Source: Panulirus ornatus
Lineage: Eukaryota > Arthropoda > Malacostraca > Decapoda > Palinuridae
Direction of reading: 5' to 3'
Assembly: GCF_036320965.1 (NCBI RefSeq)
Contig: NC_092234.1
Span: 47,927,954-47,991,953, forward strand
Length of the DNA: 64,000 nucleotides
In this document: piece after piece, positions 42,316-55,535 of the stretch
How the letters are laid out: each line of letters begins with the position of its first letter
How positions within the stretch are numbered: position 1 is the stretch's first letter
The notes under the pieces: model-generated
Told to the model about the DNA's origin: nothing
Database searches by the model: none
Seen by the model: the letters and a program-made list of their open reading frames with translations, nothing else
Program-made: the position numbers and the translations under genes

Positions 42316-45300
42316 GAGAGATATAGCCCCCCTTTTTTATAACTCGTTTCGATATGTTCTCTCAGGTGAGGTATTATGTTTTACCTTTATTGTATATAAC
42401 AAAGGAAACCACAGCCATACCTGGTATTATGCTAGTTTATCTACACATCAGAACCAGTTTTATACTCTTATCTCAAGTAGTTTTGTTTTCCAAAGGTAAT
42501 AAGTGGTTAGAGAATAGAATAAAAGTCGAGCATGACTTGGATTTTTTTTTCATTCTGCAATTCTATGTTGGTGTGAGTTATAAATATAAGTGAAAATATG
42601 GGGTTAGTTTGCATAAACAAACCCATGAAGGTGCTTTGCCCAAACTGCTGACGAAATCAACAAACAGATGACAAACCAAATAGCTTTTTGCAGCAGTTCT
42701 CAACCTCCCAAAAGGTGCCATTCCTGGTGGTTTCCAGTGGCAGACTAACTTATTGTCTTTACTGTATATTGCTACAAATATTGGATGCCTGGCAAGGTTA
42801 GGTGAGATTTTCAAAGGATTTGATAATTTTTGCAAGAGTTTAACTTACTAAGACGTACCACCTTTCAAAAGACAGGTTTTTCACTTTCTCAAAAATTCTT
42901 GAGTATGTTCTGGTGTCTCTTTCCATTTCATAATTTTCTCTGTATTTCAATTAAGGCCTGTCCTTGATGTGGACTTTTTTCTGTGACTGGAACATTCAAC
43001 ATTAAAAAAAAGAAGAAAGTAACCATACATTTTGTTAGATGTTTATAACCCTCACTACTATTACATTACTTGACATGGGAGAATGATTTATTGTGCTCCA
43101 AATTATACGCCTCAGGATATATTTTGTTCTACGAACATAACTTTTGCTGGGCACAGTTACTTACTGGCCATAGCATAGTAAGACTGATGTACGTCTGATC
43201 GAGTTTTGGTAGTAAGGTAATCTTTGGTTAGAATGTCATACTCTCATTTTCTGAACTTAACTTGATTTAGGTTTTTGTAGGTTTGAATTTACTAAATTTA
43301 GGGTAATGAGTAAGCTGATTTCCAGCATATAGTACCTTTTATGTTTTCAAGATGCTTATTGATTTTCACTTGAAAGTTTGACAGTCCAGTGAAAGTCATC
43401 AGAGGAGAGCTCTTACCTGTGATTTTGTTTGTCGTAACTGTTTAGGGTGATTTATGGGTTGTTTTCATTTTTTCAAGTCTATTGGTACAGTTCTGGTTAT
43501 TGTTTCCCTTGATTTCATTGTTTTTTCTTTTAATCAGTGTAGGAGAGTTTTGTTATTATCATTATTTGTTGTGAGGTGCTGTTAAAGCATAGAATTTTTT
43601 TATAAAGATTTTACCAGAAGAAACTACCAATAGTGAAAGTGCTGCCTTAAATGCATGCAAACTTTTTGTTGTATGAGACACATCACAAGATGGCTTATTG
43701 GTGTCCAGTCTTTTATTCATTAATGACTTACCGTCCATCGTTCATTTCTGGGGTACGTTAAGATAAGCCATGGGCAGGGGACTAGGGGTATAGCCCCCAG
43801 TTGAGGGGACACATGAAGTTGATTGGTTTGTGATTGTTGTAATCCACCACTTTCCTGCACTTCTGTCTGGTCATGGATAAGAGGTCTCCCAGGATGACTT
43901 CTGCAAGACTTAATCAAATTTCAAAGATAAGATTGAAATTTGTCATTTTGCACATGAGGATACTTTATAAGACTTTTGATGATTGCAACCACTTTTCTCC
44001 TCTAGAAAAGTTAATTAATCCAGCAGTAGAGTGGCACAAAGAAAGTAATCAAATACCGCTCTAATAGTAAAATGTAATTAGTCTTTGAGACAAATGCCCT
44101 TGAATCACAACCCCTATGAATCTTGTATTTCTTCACATCTTGTCTCTGTGATGGCTGATTTGTATGTATGTAGTCCTCTCCATTAGGTACTGTTACCATT
44201 AGTGACTGGTAACCCCTATGCAAGCACTGTAGTTTGATGAAGTAAAATACCCAATAAAGAATGAGCTTGTCATTCATTGTCTTGGATGCATCTGATAGTA
44301 ATTGTGGAATGTGAGTCAGCAATGATTGATGCTCATCTTTGGAACATTACACCTATAACACTATACAATATTGATCTGTATCTGCTTTTACTCTCCAGTA
44401 GATCCAACTTGTATTTTCTCTTTTGGGTCAGGCATGATGTATGATAAGTTGGTGACAGTATTAGGTCTAGATCATGTGATTTTATACTCTCATCATTTGA
44501 TAGAAAGTTTTTCCTTTTTCTCGTTTCATGTACTTTATAAAACCTACCGAGTATCATCCAAGCACTTGCTTGAAATGAAATCCTTAGGTTTGGGTATATT
44601 TCTTATGGTAATCATAAAATAGCAATATTTTGTGAGCGATTTGGAACTTTTTTACGTGTCCACTAGTTCTAATGTAGAAAAATACTTCAATGACTTTACT
44701 GTGCAACAAATTTTTTCAGCTATCCTTGACCACTTATCTGCGCTAAAGCAATATCCACTTTCTTGATCTCATTCAAACCAAGGTGCACCCTCAGGGCTGC
44801 TCAGGGAGCTTCTTGAAGGTGTGGTATTCTTAGAAGAGTTTCAAGAATGAAATTATAATGTATGACAAGCACTGCATTTGCATGTCATTTGGCCATCTCT
44901 CAGATGCCAACAGGACATGTAACTGAAAATTGATGATGTAGAGGATAGGCCCAGTTGGTCATTTATTAAAACTGGCCATTTATTGTCTCTGTTTGATAAG
45001 ATGAAGGAAAAGTTTTAAAAGGGCCCTTAATCTAAGTGGAAAGGGAAGATGCATAACATTACCACACACACATACATGCATATTGATGCTACACTGGCTT
45101 TGTGTTTAGATCGCAAGAAAAGCATGTTATGCTTAGTCCAAGGTATAAGAATAGTACTCAGTTCCTTATTCTTACAATGGGAATAGAATTTACAATGAAC
45201 ATAGACTTATGCATCTTGGACAGACTTTTCTTATCTTTTGTCACTTGTTTTATGTTTTCTGAAATTGTTTGCTAGGTTTAATCATTCAGTTGTTTAAGGA

Positions 45301-47480
45301 ATGAACATAATTTCCGAATCTTACCAAGTCTCATAGTAATTTAGAACTACAGGTTAGAGAAGGATCACTTTATTGGTATGATATTGTTGATATTGATTAC
45401 TGATATTGTTCCAGAGAACAAATGAGAAGGAAATAAAAACATAGGGAAGTCTTCTTCATGTTTCAGGTGCCTATAGAGGGTATGTTAGGATTTATTCATA
45501 TAATGTTACTGGAGGTAGAGAGTTATTATCTTTGTTTGTGTCAGCATTATTAGAGGGACTTCAGTTCGTGTGTTGTAGATGTAGTTTGAGGTGTTGATGC
45601 AAAGTTCCCATACATTTTCCGAAGTCCAGCAGTGTTTTCCTTTTTGTAGTGAAAGCATATAGAATTAAGAATGTAAAAGAAATTTGGAAGAGCAATAATT
45701 TGAAGTAAAGCCTGGTCTACGTTATATTGATGACAGGAGAAGGTTATTTTAAAAGGGCTAGATATACATATATTTTGGTCTGAACAAAAAACTGAGAAAT
45801 CACTCATACACTATAGAATATGGTATTAATACAAAGTTACCCAGTACCTGTTCTGATTTTTACCTTGATATTTTATATTGTAGTAAATGATTGCTCTTGT
45901 TTAGCTACATGACATTAGTTCATTCCCGTGGTTTATATCCTTGAGACATATTGCTTTATGATTTAAGATAGAGCAAAACAATGAATATTACATAGGCCTC
46001 CATAGGACTTTGCTCGTTCATATTTGTTTCAGTTACAATGAATTTTTTTGTTGGAAAATGTTCCCCTTAAGGTGTTAGAAAATGTTCACCTTAAATTGTT
46101 GGAAAATGTTCACAGTAAAGTATTTCATTTCGTGAAATCTTATTTCTACCACTTTCTCTTTGTTAGCAGATGAGATTTGGAACATAATGTTCACGATTTT
46201 GTGAAACTAGTCTGCAAAATGTGAATTGAAGTTTCCCAATAATTACTAAATGCAAAGTGGACCTCATTATTTCTGGTAGATAAGATAACATAGTGTGCTT
46301 ATTAGAGATTTGGGTGGCCATTGTGACTTTGATTGGTAAGTGGACTTTGTCATGCTTGTATTGGTGCATGTTTTACTGTACCTAATGTACTACTTTATAA
46401 TTATCTGTATTTTAGTAGTCCTATCAATACGCCCTGTACTTATCCTTTTTCATTTGATCCTCTCCATCCCCTTTATTAGATGCCTCAGCCTTAATTCTGA
46501 TATTGTAGGAAATATGTGTTTATCACTTTCAGTGCATCTGCATTCTGCATTGGATATGACTCACCATGGTTTGGGCATATATTTTCTGAATTCTCAGGGC
46601 TTAGAATATTTGTGTAGACTCCGTTAAACCCTAAAATTGAAGTAAAATCTTGTATGTCTTAGGACATTGCAGATAGTGTGTTTATTCAGGTTTGTTTCTT
46701 TGTTTATATTTGAAGGGCATTGGATAAGAGCAAGAAGTTAAAAAGCTGAAAAATTTACATGGAATCTTATGTGACAGCACGATGTATAGTTGAGTTAAAG
46801 AAGTTAAGTTGCATATTTTTGAGCTACTCTGGGATTACAGGGTTGGTAATGCTGATGTAGAGTGAAGAAATGGAAGATTTTGTGTGAATTAAAGTTTGAT
46901 GGTTGAGCAATTATAAGTAAAATTGAAGCTGTATTGTAGGTATGATCGAGATATTTGTGGGTTTGTGAGTCATTGTTATGTGGTTTGGAATATTAGGATA
47001 ATGAGAAAATTCGGGAGAGAATATGCAGTTACTGAGGAATGGTTGCCTTATACTTCAACGTCACTATTTAGATGAAAGTTTGTTTTTAGTGCCAGACATA
47101 TTGATAGTTTACCAGATGTAGAATGCTTTGCTTTTGCACATTACCAGATTTTAGAATAAGCTGAATATAGAAAGTGCTTTCAGTTTTTGGTGCTCATTTT
47201 TTGCATTTTTAGAATGAATGTTGTTGAATAGATCTTTGCATTTTATGGTCATTTTCACAATTGGAATGGCTGTTGGATATAGATTGCTAACGTGATTGTG
47301 CTTCTCCTTTACAACCTTGTTGGAGGGACATGGATGGATGCTTTAATGTTTAAGAATTTATTGTACTTTTGTTTAGTAAATTTCATTGGACACTGAATCT
47401 ATGTAATGTTTTATATCATCCTTTCATATATGAAAATACATGAATCAATTTTGGAGGGCTATAATGTGTGAAACATAATA
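41217..47480. other. Long low-repeat stretch, probable intron
   Basis: AT-rich with few repeats: (TA)n at 42255-42311, a two-copy ~30-bp duplication at 41927-41985 and a three-copy 25-bp tandem (TGTTGGAAAATGTTC..) at 46048-46122. Short open frames lack recognisable motifs. Consistent with a first intron of the plus-strand gene. Confidence 0.4.
42255..42311. repeat. (TA)n microsatellite
   Basis: A pure TA tract of about 28 units. Confidence 0.95.
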
Positions 47481-47486
47481 ATTTTG

Positions 47487-47710
47487 GGTTAAGTGGTTTA
47501 GGCATGTAGAAAGAATGCAAGATGGGTAGATTACAAGAAGAATGTGTAATAGTATGATTAGAGAGGTTGGTGATAGAGGAAGACTATCTGTAATATGGGA
47601 AAATATAGTGGAAGAGGACTGGATGGAGAGAAATGGTGAAAAAATGCATAGAAGGTTGTATGTGAAGGAGGCATCTAAGGAAAAGGATAAGTGGAGACTT
47701 CTTTCCCCAG
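47487..47710 (+). mobile_element. Decayed RTE-like LINE C-terminal fragment
   Basis: The frame reads WFRHVERMQDG, a stop, then TRRMCNSMIREVGDRGRLS and WENIVEEDWMERNGE, ending KDKWRLL. This is the degenerate counterpart of the [23 protein letters not shown] ending of the RTE-like LINEs, from an older or different subfamily. A (GATA)n run follows at 47761-47778. Confidence 0.6.
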
Positions 47711-47799
47711 ACCACACCTTTGATATGAGTTTTCAAAGGGAATGGGCATCAGAAATATGGATAGATAGATAGATAGATTGAAAATACTTGGGGGAAGTG

Positions 47800-49580
47800 A
47801 CCCCACTAACCTTTATTACTGTACTGATGATACGGAAAGGTCAAAGTATGGTACATTTCTGCATGTCATCTGTTTAAAGGTCATAGCTGGAATAAATTGT
47901 TATATGAATTGTATCCTTTTTGGAATCATAATTTTGATAATTTGTTCTGTATTTCATGTTGTATGGAATGATGAGAAGTAGGTAGTTGTTTTATTAGGTT
48001 GAAAAAAGTTTTTTTCTTTGCTAAGTTATTACAAAGGATTCAGTTGACAAAAATTTTGAAATTGTTACAGAAGGACTTTAAAGCTAGATAAGTTATGACT
48101 GAACCAAGAGTATGCATGATACTGAACTCAAATTTTCGTTCAATCTTGTTCACTAGATCAGTTTTAGATTAAGTTTGGTAAATGGAAATAATCAAAACAG
48201 CAAGGGGGTTTTATATTATTCATAAACCCTATAACCAATTTCTGTGAAAGAGTGCTGGGGTTACCTAGGACTTTTCTAAAAGCTCCTGCTGACCAAAGTT
48301 GAACTACTCGTATTAGAAAGGAAATGTAAGCTCCTTTGGAGTGAGAAGTTCTTCAGTGAGACGGTACTTGCAATGATACAGCCTCACCAAGGGTGACTTT
48401 TCAGTTGCGTGGTAACTTAGAGCAAGCAGAGTCCAGTAACTTGAAAGGGATGTGCATGTTTGTGTAAATGAGTTTGAGGCATTTTTGGGGGATGCCTCTC
48501 TTTTTAAAAGTTTGCATGATCTTTTACTGTGGTGGGTATTTCTTTAGTTTTGTTGTATTTCAGTTTTCTTCATATTTTTATGCCTCTTATATTGTTGCAG
48601 CTAATTTCATAAGTATAGTTATGTCAGAACACTTACATTATTTTTTTAAATTACATTCAGTATTACATTTGGATTTTGTAATTTATTATTCATTTTTGCT
48701 GAAGATACAGTTTTTAAAGCAGTTACCGTTTCTTAAATGCAACAGAGTCTGAGAATACATGAATGTAGTGTCAAAAGAATTTTTTCCTTAGAACTGCATT
48801 CCTTTCATAATCTCACTTAACATTTGCAATGTATTCAGTATATTTTCATAGTCCAAAGAGTTTTCAGTGTCACTGCTTCTTATCATCTAAATCTTATAAT
48901 TCCCCTAATATGATTTTTAAGTAGGGTAGTCTGACCAGTGTTGCTGAACTGTTCCTGAGTAATCCATTTACCAGAGCATCATGCACTCTGTGTACTTTAT
49001 ATTATTCACAACTAGATCATTTAACATGAAAATCCAAAATAAAGACAGTTATGGTACCTAATAGAAGTAGCATATTTTAATGAAATGGTTTCAGGGGAAA
49101 AAAGAGCTTTTCATGTTTAGAGGAGTAGCACACAGTGTCATGATATCTAACCAAGTTACAGAATGAACATATATTTTTGGCTGAGTGGTATGCATTTGTG
49201 TTACTGGATGGTACAGACTGTTTGGATTGAGAATAAGGAGTTTAGAGAGCAGTAGTGTTGGTATTTAAATGCTGAGATTATGTCTTTGTTTTGTAGATGG
49301 CATGAAATACTCTATTGCAGAGGTGAATTCATGTTGGAAAGTGCTTTTAAGAAGGAGGATTATTGATTTTCGTGAGATACAGATGCTGTGAACTATCCTA
49401 GATATTAATATGAATTCTGTTGATATAAGTAACAATATTTGTGAAGGTATAAGCACCAACCTTTGGTAGGCTCACTGGCCTGTCAGTGAGGGCCATGTTC
49501 CCAAAAATGGACCCAGTTAGGTTGATTTGACCCAAGTGACAAGCTAGGCCTGTCAGCTGTGGTGCCTTATGCCAGCTAAG
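47800..49580. other. AT-rich stretch with one dispersed fragment
   Basis: A fragment at about 48290-48400 resembles 25630-25720. Otherwise nothing is recognised. Confidence 0.4.
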
Positions 49581-49584
49581 GTTG

Positions 49585-50735
49585 GTACCAATTTATAGTG
49601 TCAAAAAAAAAAAAATATAGTTTCCCCTCCCCCCCAACACACACACACACCACCATATATTTTCAAAGGCGATACACAGCTAAAGTTTATTGTGGGTACA
49701 AGCATATGATGCTCTTAGGGTGAAATCATCTTATATCCGGTTGCTAAGACTGCTGTTTCTAACAGTTTGAGCACCAGCATCCTGCCTAAAGCTATCTTTC
49801 GGGAATTTTTTTCTTTCTTTACTCCTCCTGGCTGCCATGTCTTTTTGGGAATTTTGTGTCTGGGTGCTGTATTTCTGCTGTCTTTGCTGTAAGAGGGTTG
49901 CCTCATATCTTTCAGAGGAGGAGAAAGCCTGAATTTCACCTGGAAAGAAAATTTTGATGCAACATGAGATTTTTAGGTGCTCTGGGCACTCAGAATGCAT
50001 GATGAGGCAGGTGCTTGCCAGTTCTCATGGCCTACTTGACAGTGTCATCCCACCACTAGAACCTATTCCTGGTTGCCCAAGGAAGACTTCTAGATCTACA
50101 GATAACCTCATAAGAGAAGAAGTGTTAAAGCAACCCCACATTTCAGCTGCTGAACTTAAGAAAAGCCATCCAAAACTTCTAGGAGATGTCTTTCAAAGAA
50201 CAAGTGGACATCGCCTGCCAATGGACCTTCACATTCCCCTTGTAGGGAAGAGTTGTACTTCAAAACTAAAAACACTACAAAGAATGGAGAGCAGTATATT
50301 GAGGTGCAGGAGGACCATCTGCACCCTTTTTATGAAGTTCATGGGTGTGATCACTTATGCTGGATAGTGCCCCCTGCCATAAGGCAAGAAAGATGATGAA
50401 TTAGTTATCAGAGAAAAATATTCAACTGCTGGAGTGGCCTGGAAACTACCTCAGGCTTAACCCAATTGAGAACTACTGAAACTAGATGAAATTCAAGCAA
50501 GTTACTTCCTGCAATACCTCATCAGTACTTTGCCTCTTTCTTGAGATCAAGACCCTATGGACCCAAAACATAGACCAAGAATTCATCAGGAACTTACCCT
50601 GCTCCATGCCCAGATGTATGCAGATTGTAATTGAGGCTAAAGGAGAGATGACAGAGTACTAAAATGTAAATGTGACATCAACTTGAAAAATACATGGGGG
50701 GGGGATAAGATTTTTGTGGACTGTACATACCAACC
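49585..50735 (+). mobile_element. Tc1/mariner-like transposon relic
   Basis: An open frame 49954-50367 contains PRKTSRSTDNLIREEVLKQP, AAELKKSHPKLLGDV and a degraded RLPMDLHIP, the helix-turn-helix region of Tc1-like transposases. After an internal deletion, 50365-50665 gives DSAPCHKARKM-like, LEWPGN, LNPIENY and IDQEFIRNLPCSMPRCMQIVIEAKGEM in shifting frames, the C-terminal DDE region. The first catalytic Asp segment is missing. Possible terminal repeats are A-rich segments near 49600 and 50710-50728 (imperfect). Inactive. Confidence 0.75.
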
Positions 50736-50846
50736 AGGGGAAGGATAAATAGCTTGGTGAGCTGTGCACTGTCTGTTCATGCCTGAGATTGAACCCATCA
50801 AGGTCTTATGTCTTCTATATCAGTATTCAGATATGTGTACAGCATA

Positions 50847-50850
<4 letters not shown>

Positions 50851-50915
<65 letters not shown>
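50851..50915. repeat. (GA)n microsatellite
   Basis: A pure GA tract of about 32 units. Confidence 0.95.
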
Positions 50916-50917
<2 letters not shown>

Positions 50918-51559
50918 GTTCTTACATTTGAGTTAGTGGTGTGCCAAAGAGTAATCGTGGTAAGCAAACCAAATAAGAGTGGTCTCGCATTTGCACTCTA
51001 AACACTAAATTTGTAGGTTCTCAACTTATGATATAATTGATCTTAATAAAGTAAGTAATGTGAGCAACATGAGCAGCTAATAAAAAGATAAGTGTTAACA
51101 GAATAATTACATGAGCTGGGAATGATTAGGGGACATACATGTAAACTGTTGTAGACAGTGAGGAAGTCACCTCAGCATTTGTATGTAGATAATGTTTTTC
51201 CATTAACTGCATCAGAAAACATTTGTGGTAGAATAGTATAACTCTTTTATGATGTAGCTATTTAGGGTGAGGATGTCAAAAATAAATGCAATGAAAGTTA
51301 GATTTTTGTTTTTGCAAGAGATTACTTGATGCAATATGATATCAGTTTTAATGAAGGAGAATTAATTGCAAAATGAGTTCTGTTATTTGAGATTGAGTAG
51401 AGGTAAGGTTGGTTGCCTGAAAGCTGCTGGTTAAAGTACTATCTGTCTAGGCATGCCTGCCCTACAGCAGATATTCCTATGGGGTGCTGCAATTTCACCC
51501 CCAATGCCATTCCCATTCCAACACTTATGGGCTTCTCCCTTCACACTGGTCTCTATACC

Positions 51560-51578
51560 CCCCCCCCCCCCCCCCCCT
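51560..51578. repeat. C-run
   Basis: A homopolymer of about 19 C residues inside a C-rich patch. Confidence 0.9.
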
Positions 51579-52519
51579 TACTACAGCCATCCACAATGCC
51601 TTCACCCGTGGACCTCCCTTCACTCAACTCTGAGCTACCAACCATCACCCAACCACCCAAGGGACTCCCCCACTTCCTGGAGTTTTCATGACATAGATAG
51701 ATACTGGCATACATACTTGCCACATCCATTATAATAAGATAGTCATGCAAGGGAGAAGAATTTGGGTTGTAGTGAGAGCTCTTGTGTGTGAGGACTTTAA
51801 TTGTAGAATATTTATGAAGATGGTGGGGTGATTATTCGTGTCTCTGATGTATGGACACGAGACTTAATTTTCCTAAAGGCATGATAGGTTGAAATTACAG
51901 ATAGCTGTAGAGACAGATGCTCAACTAAGTACTAAGTATTTGGCAGTAGGAGATTTGATAAAGAACTGAAGGTTGAAGATGGATAGATTGTGTACTGAAA
52001 TCGTTCAAAAGATGTTTCAAAATGGTAGTCATATAGAACCTTTAGTAGGTAATGTTGTGGTCAAGATCTAGTATGACACGGACGAAGGTGTACAAAGTGG
52101 CAGAGTGAACTGACTGGACCTCGCGCTATCTCAGATAATGTCATGGAATGACTCTGTTGAATGTGCGTGCGTTAGTGGCATTGTGTGTGTGTGGATGTTT
52201 GTGTGGAGTTATGAATGAATAGGTTAGCCAGGCTTGAGGAATGAATGTTGTGTGGCAAGTGGAAGATTTAGAAGCTGATAGTAGGGGAGAAACCTTTGTT
52301 CACAGTAGCAAACAGTAAGTAAGGTGAGGGTATATATATGATTACTGATAAACTATGATGCATGTTATTCTCTTCACATGAATGGGAAGTAGTGTGACAG
52401 ATGATAGTTAGATAATTTGATTCTTTTTAGAATTTTGTACCTTTTATATTTTTGTTCATACTTTTTGGTGTATAAAGTACCACAGTGTAATTGTACTATA
52501 AGAAACCCCTTGTCCACAG

Positions 52520-53070
52520 GAAAAGTGGTGTGTATGTGTGTGTAATTACATATTTTTGTCTGGGGAGGGAGTTTGCTGTTGGTGGAGCCCCATCTCTCTA
52601 ACATTCCAAGGCATACAACATTTAAAAAAAAATTTAACTGTTGCCAAACATTCACGATGTCCTCGTTTAGTTTATTCCATTCGTCCACCACATCTTTTTT
52701 TTAACAAGTTTCTTGCTTGTATTGTTTCTTTGATTGTCCAGTCCTTACATCATTGGAATTGTTCACTGTCTCTGTCATCCATTTGGTTTGAAATCTTAAA
52801 GATAGTAATCAGGTCACTTCCCACTCTTCTCTCTTCCATGATGGGAAAATTTAAGACTTCTAGCCTTTATCTGTGTCCCGGCTTTCCTAATTTTAGTATC
52901 ATCTGTGTTACCTTCCTCTGAATCTTTTTTAACAGGACCAAACTTAAGAAGCATATTCTAGTTTTGGCCTTATGTAGCATAAAACCAGCTTGCTAAGTAT
53001 TTCCTTATACAAATGCTTAGATGCTGTTCAACTATTTGCCGGCAGACAGTTTGTTTCCTTAATTATGTTT
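52520..53070 (-). mobile_element. CR1/Jockey-like LINE C-terminal relic
   Basis: Minus-strand frames give KKIQRKVTQMILKLG, RLEVLNFPIMEERRVGSDL, ITIFKISNQMDD and DEWNKLNEDIVNVWQQL, the order seen at the end of CR1/Jockey-like RT ORFs. The upstream part (GGCAGACAGTTTGT near 53040) matches 11205 of the decayed LINE at 9.6-11.8 kb, so both belong to one family. Its 3' end runs into TAATTACACACACATACAC. Confidence 0.7.
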
Positions 53071-53271
53071 AGGTTAGGGACTGAGACAGGACCCAAGAAC
53101 CCTCTCACACTTATATTCCATTGAGGTTAAGGACTGTGGCACGTCCCAAGACCCTCACACACACACATATTCCATATTATTTATACGGAAGCTTCTCTGT
53201 GTTTCATCCTCATTAGTTTACAATTACTCGGGTGGAATTTCATCACCCTTGTATCAGACCAACTTGGAGTC

Positions 53272-53273
<2 letters not shown>

Positions 53274-53302
<29 letters not shown>
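53274..53302. repeat. (GT)n microsatellite
   Basis: A pure GT tract of about 14 units. Confidence 0.95.
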
Positions 53303-53306
<4 letters not shown>

Positions 53307-53519
53307 ATGCCAAGAATGTTTGTGCATAGCTACAGAATTGTGTATAGATGAAGGGAGTATTTCACTTGTATGGCTCCATTTCTTTGTCCATTATTCTTAT
53401 CATATTTTCAGTTCATTCCTTGAATTGCTAAGCATTCACCTCCTCTTCACTTCTCTCATCTTGATGACAGCACTAATGCTGTAGAAAAGTACTTGCACAT
53501 CTTTCCAAGCTTAGTTACT

Positions 53520-53995
53520 TTGATGTGACCTTCATGTGGACGTTTCCTCATCTGGTTAGTTTGATGTGTCCTTCATGTGAACGTTTACTTTGGTTAATTT
53601 GAAGTGACCCTCTAGTGAACATTTACTCCTGTGGTTAGTTTGAGTGACCTTCATGTTAACGTTTATTCCTGTGGTTAGTGTGACGTGTCCTTCATGTGAA
53701 CGTTTACTTTGGTTAGTTTGAAGTGACCCTCTAGTGAACATTTACTCCTCAGGTTAGTTTGAGTGACCTTCATATTAACGTTTATTCCTGTGGTTAGTTT
53801 GACGTGACCTTCATTTTTTTTTTTTTTATACTTTGTCGCTGTCTCCCGCGTTTGCGAGGTAGCGCAAGGAAACAGACGAAAGAAATGGCCTTGATGTTAA
53901 TGTTTAATCCTCTGGTTAGTTTGGCATGACTTTCATGTGAACTTTTACTCTGGTTAGTTTGATGTGACCTCCATGTGAACTTTTCCTCCTCATCT
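53520..53995. repeat. ~41-bp minisatellite interrupted by a LINE tail
   Basis: Units built on GGTTAGTTTGA(C/T)GTGACC plus TTCATGTGAACGTTTACTCC repeat about ten times. At 53812-53890 the array is broken by a foreign LINE 3' fragment and then resumes. Confidence 0.85.
53812..53890 (-). mobile_element. Minimal LINE 3' end insertion (~75 bp)
   Basis: A T-run, then the complement of the RTE-like LINE terminus (GTCGCTGTCTCCCGCG, TTTGCGAGGTAGCGCAAGG) up to GAAATGG. CCTTCAT before and CCTTGAT after may be the target-site duplication. It is the shortest copy in the window and is inserted in a minisatellite. Confidence 0.8.
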
Positions 53996-54503
53996 TTCAA
54001 AGAAATGCCCACTATCAGCCCCGTTGAACCCACTGAGAAGGTTAAAAGTTTCAGTCATGTTTCTCCCTGACCTTCTGTCCCTTCATTCGGGTAAAGTAGA
54101 TCTGATAATGGGTCTGTTGTTAGGATACAGGTCTGATAAAGTGTGTGTTTTTGTGTTCGTTGATGTGTTTGTGTGTATTTACTTTTTAAATCATTGATGT
54201 GTTTGTATGTAATTGTTTGTTTGTCATTGATGGGTTTGTGTGAAATTACTTGTTTGTGAATACTCGTTTTGTACTGTATGGGGGAGGACTGACTGTTCTG
54301 CTTGTTTGTGGGATAGGAAGGGGGGAATTTTACTTCACTCGTGGGGTCCCAAGTGTTAAACTATTTGTGATTCATATCATATGAGCCTTAAACCTACTCA
54401 TCTGCGTTTATGGACTCCTGTCTTCAGTTTGCTCCGGGGTTCCAGAACCGTGAGGATGATCTTGACGTCTTCAGTAACTTGATTCTTTATCGTACACACA
54501 CGC

Positions 54504-54508
<5 letters not shown>

Positions 54509-54556
<48 letters not shown>
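54509..54556. repeat. (CT)n microsatellite
   Basis: A pure CT tract of about 24 units. Confidence 0.95.
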
Positions 54557-54560
<4 letters not shown>

Positions 54561-54644
54561 CACCTGGCCTTACTGTGACGTTGCTTTTCATGCCGTACGT
54601 TCTTCTGTCTCCCTCCCAGCATGGCGCGGGAAATTTCCATGGCT

Positions 54645-54651
<7 letters not shown>

Positions 54652-54711
<60 letters not shown>
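54652..54711. repeat. (CT)n microsatellite
   Basis: A second pure CT tract, 95 bases after the first. Confidence 0.95.
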
Positions 54712-54714
<3 letters not shown>

Positions 54715-54754
54715 GAGCTTAACTGCCCCTTTACCCACTCGTGATCCTGTTTTA

Positions 54755-55010
54755 CTCACCGGTATACGTGACGCGTGGTGATTGAGGATGGGAAAGGACA
54801 CGTGGTCGGCAACTGACACGTGGTGGGGGATGGGTGTGTGACACGTGCTAGGTCAGGGTGAAACAAGACCCACTGTTGTTATTGAGGACACATGGTGACT
54901 AAGGGTGGCTAGGTAGGAGCGAGGCACGTGGTCTGTACTGTACTGGTGGCACGTGGTGGGTAAGGCTGGCGTGTGACACGTGGTCGGCATTGATTGATGA
55001 AGTGAAACAC
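54755..55010. repeat. Degenerate ACACGTGG-containing repeats
   Basis: GACACGTGGT or a close variant recurs about eight times at uneven 25-50 base spacing. Similar CACGTGATGAATGA units recur at 57090-57190. It looks like an old minisatellite and leaves many CACGTG E-boxes. Confidence 0.6.
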
Positions 55011-55279
55011 GTGATTGACTTAATCGTGATTGATAACGAATGATGAATTACAGCTTGTGGTGAATGATGAACAGAACGTGAATGATGGGCGTAAGGTTTA
55101 TATTCCTGTCATCAGTTCATTCACGTGAATGATGGCGTTGTGCATTATGAATGACGGGCTGAGATACATGAATGACAGTGATGAATGATCGACCGACCCA
55201 TGAAATAATAGTGAATGTGAATAAGACTGGAAGGTGATAGACTGATGACGTTTTTTTTTTTTTTAAAGAAAACCAGTAT

Positions 55280-55282
<3 letters not shown>

Positions 55283-55330
<48 letters not shown>
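55283..55330. repeat. (AC)n microsatellite
   Basis: A pure AC tract of about 24 units, next to the Tc1-like relic. Confidence 0.95.
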
Positions 55331-55333
<3 letters not shown>

Positions 55334-55377
55334 AGTGAAGGAAAAAAAACATGTTCCTTTCCATACATTTTCATAGA

Positions 55378-55535
55378 CCCACTCTCTCATCTCTTTGGCC
55401 TTGATTACCATCTGCAGACGCCTGGTTCTGGAATTGGCTGTGTTCCTGAAGTATTCCAAGGTCAGTGTTTTAGGTCCATAGGGGGCCTTGATCTCCTGAA
55501 TGAGGCGAGGCAGTGATGAGATGTTGAAGGAAAGC
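55378..55535 (-). mobile_element. Tc1-like transposase C-terminal relic
   Basis: The minus strand encodes FNISSLPRLIQEIKAPYGPK, then LEYFRNTANSRTRRLQMVIK and AKEMREW. At DNA level it aligns with the 50500-50640 part of the other Tc1-like relic (same CTCATCA, GAGATCAAG and GGACC(C/T)AAAACA blocks). No catalytic motif remains. Confidence 0.55.
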
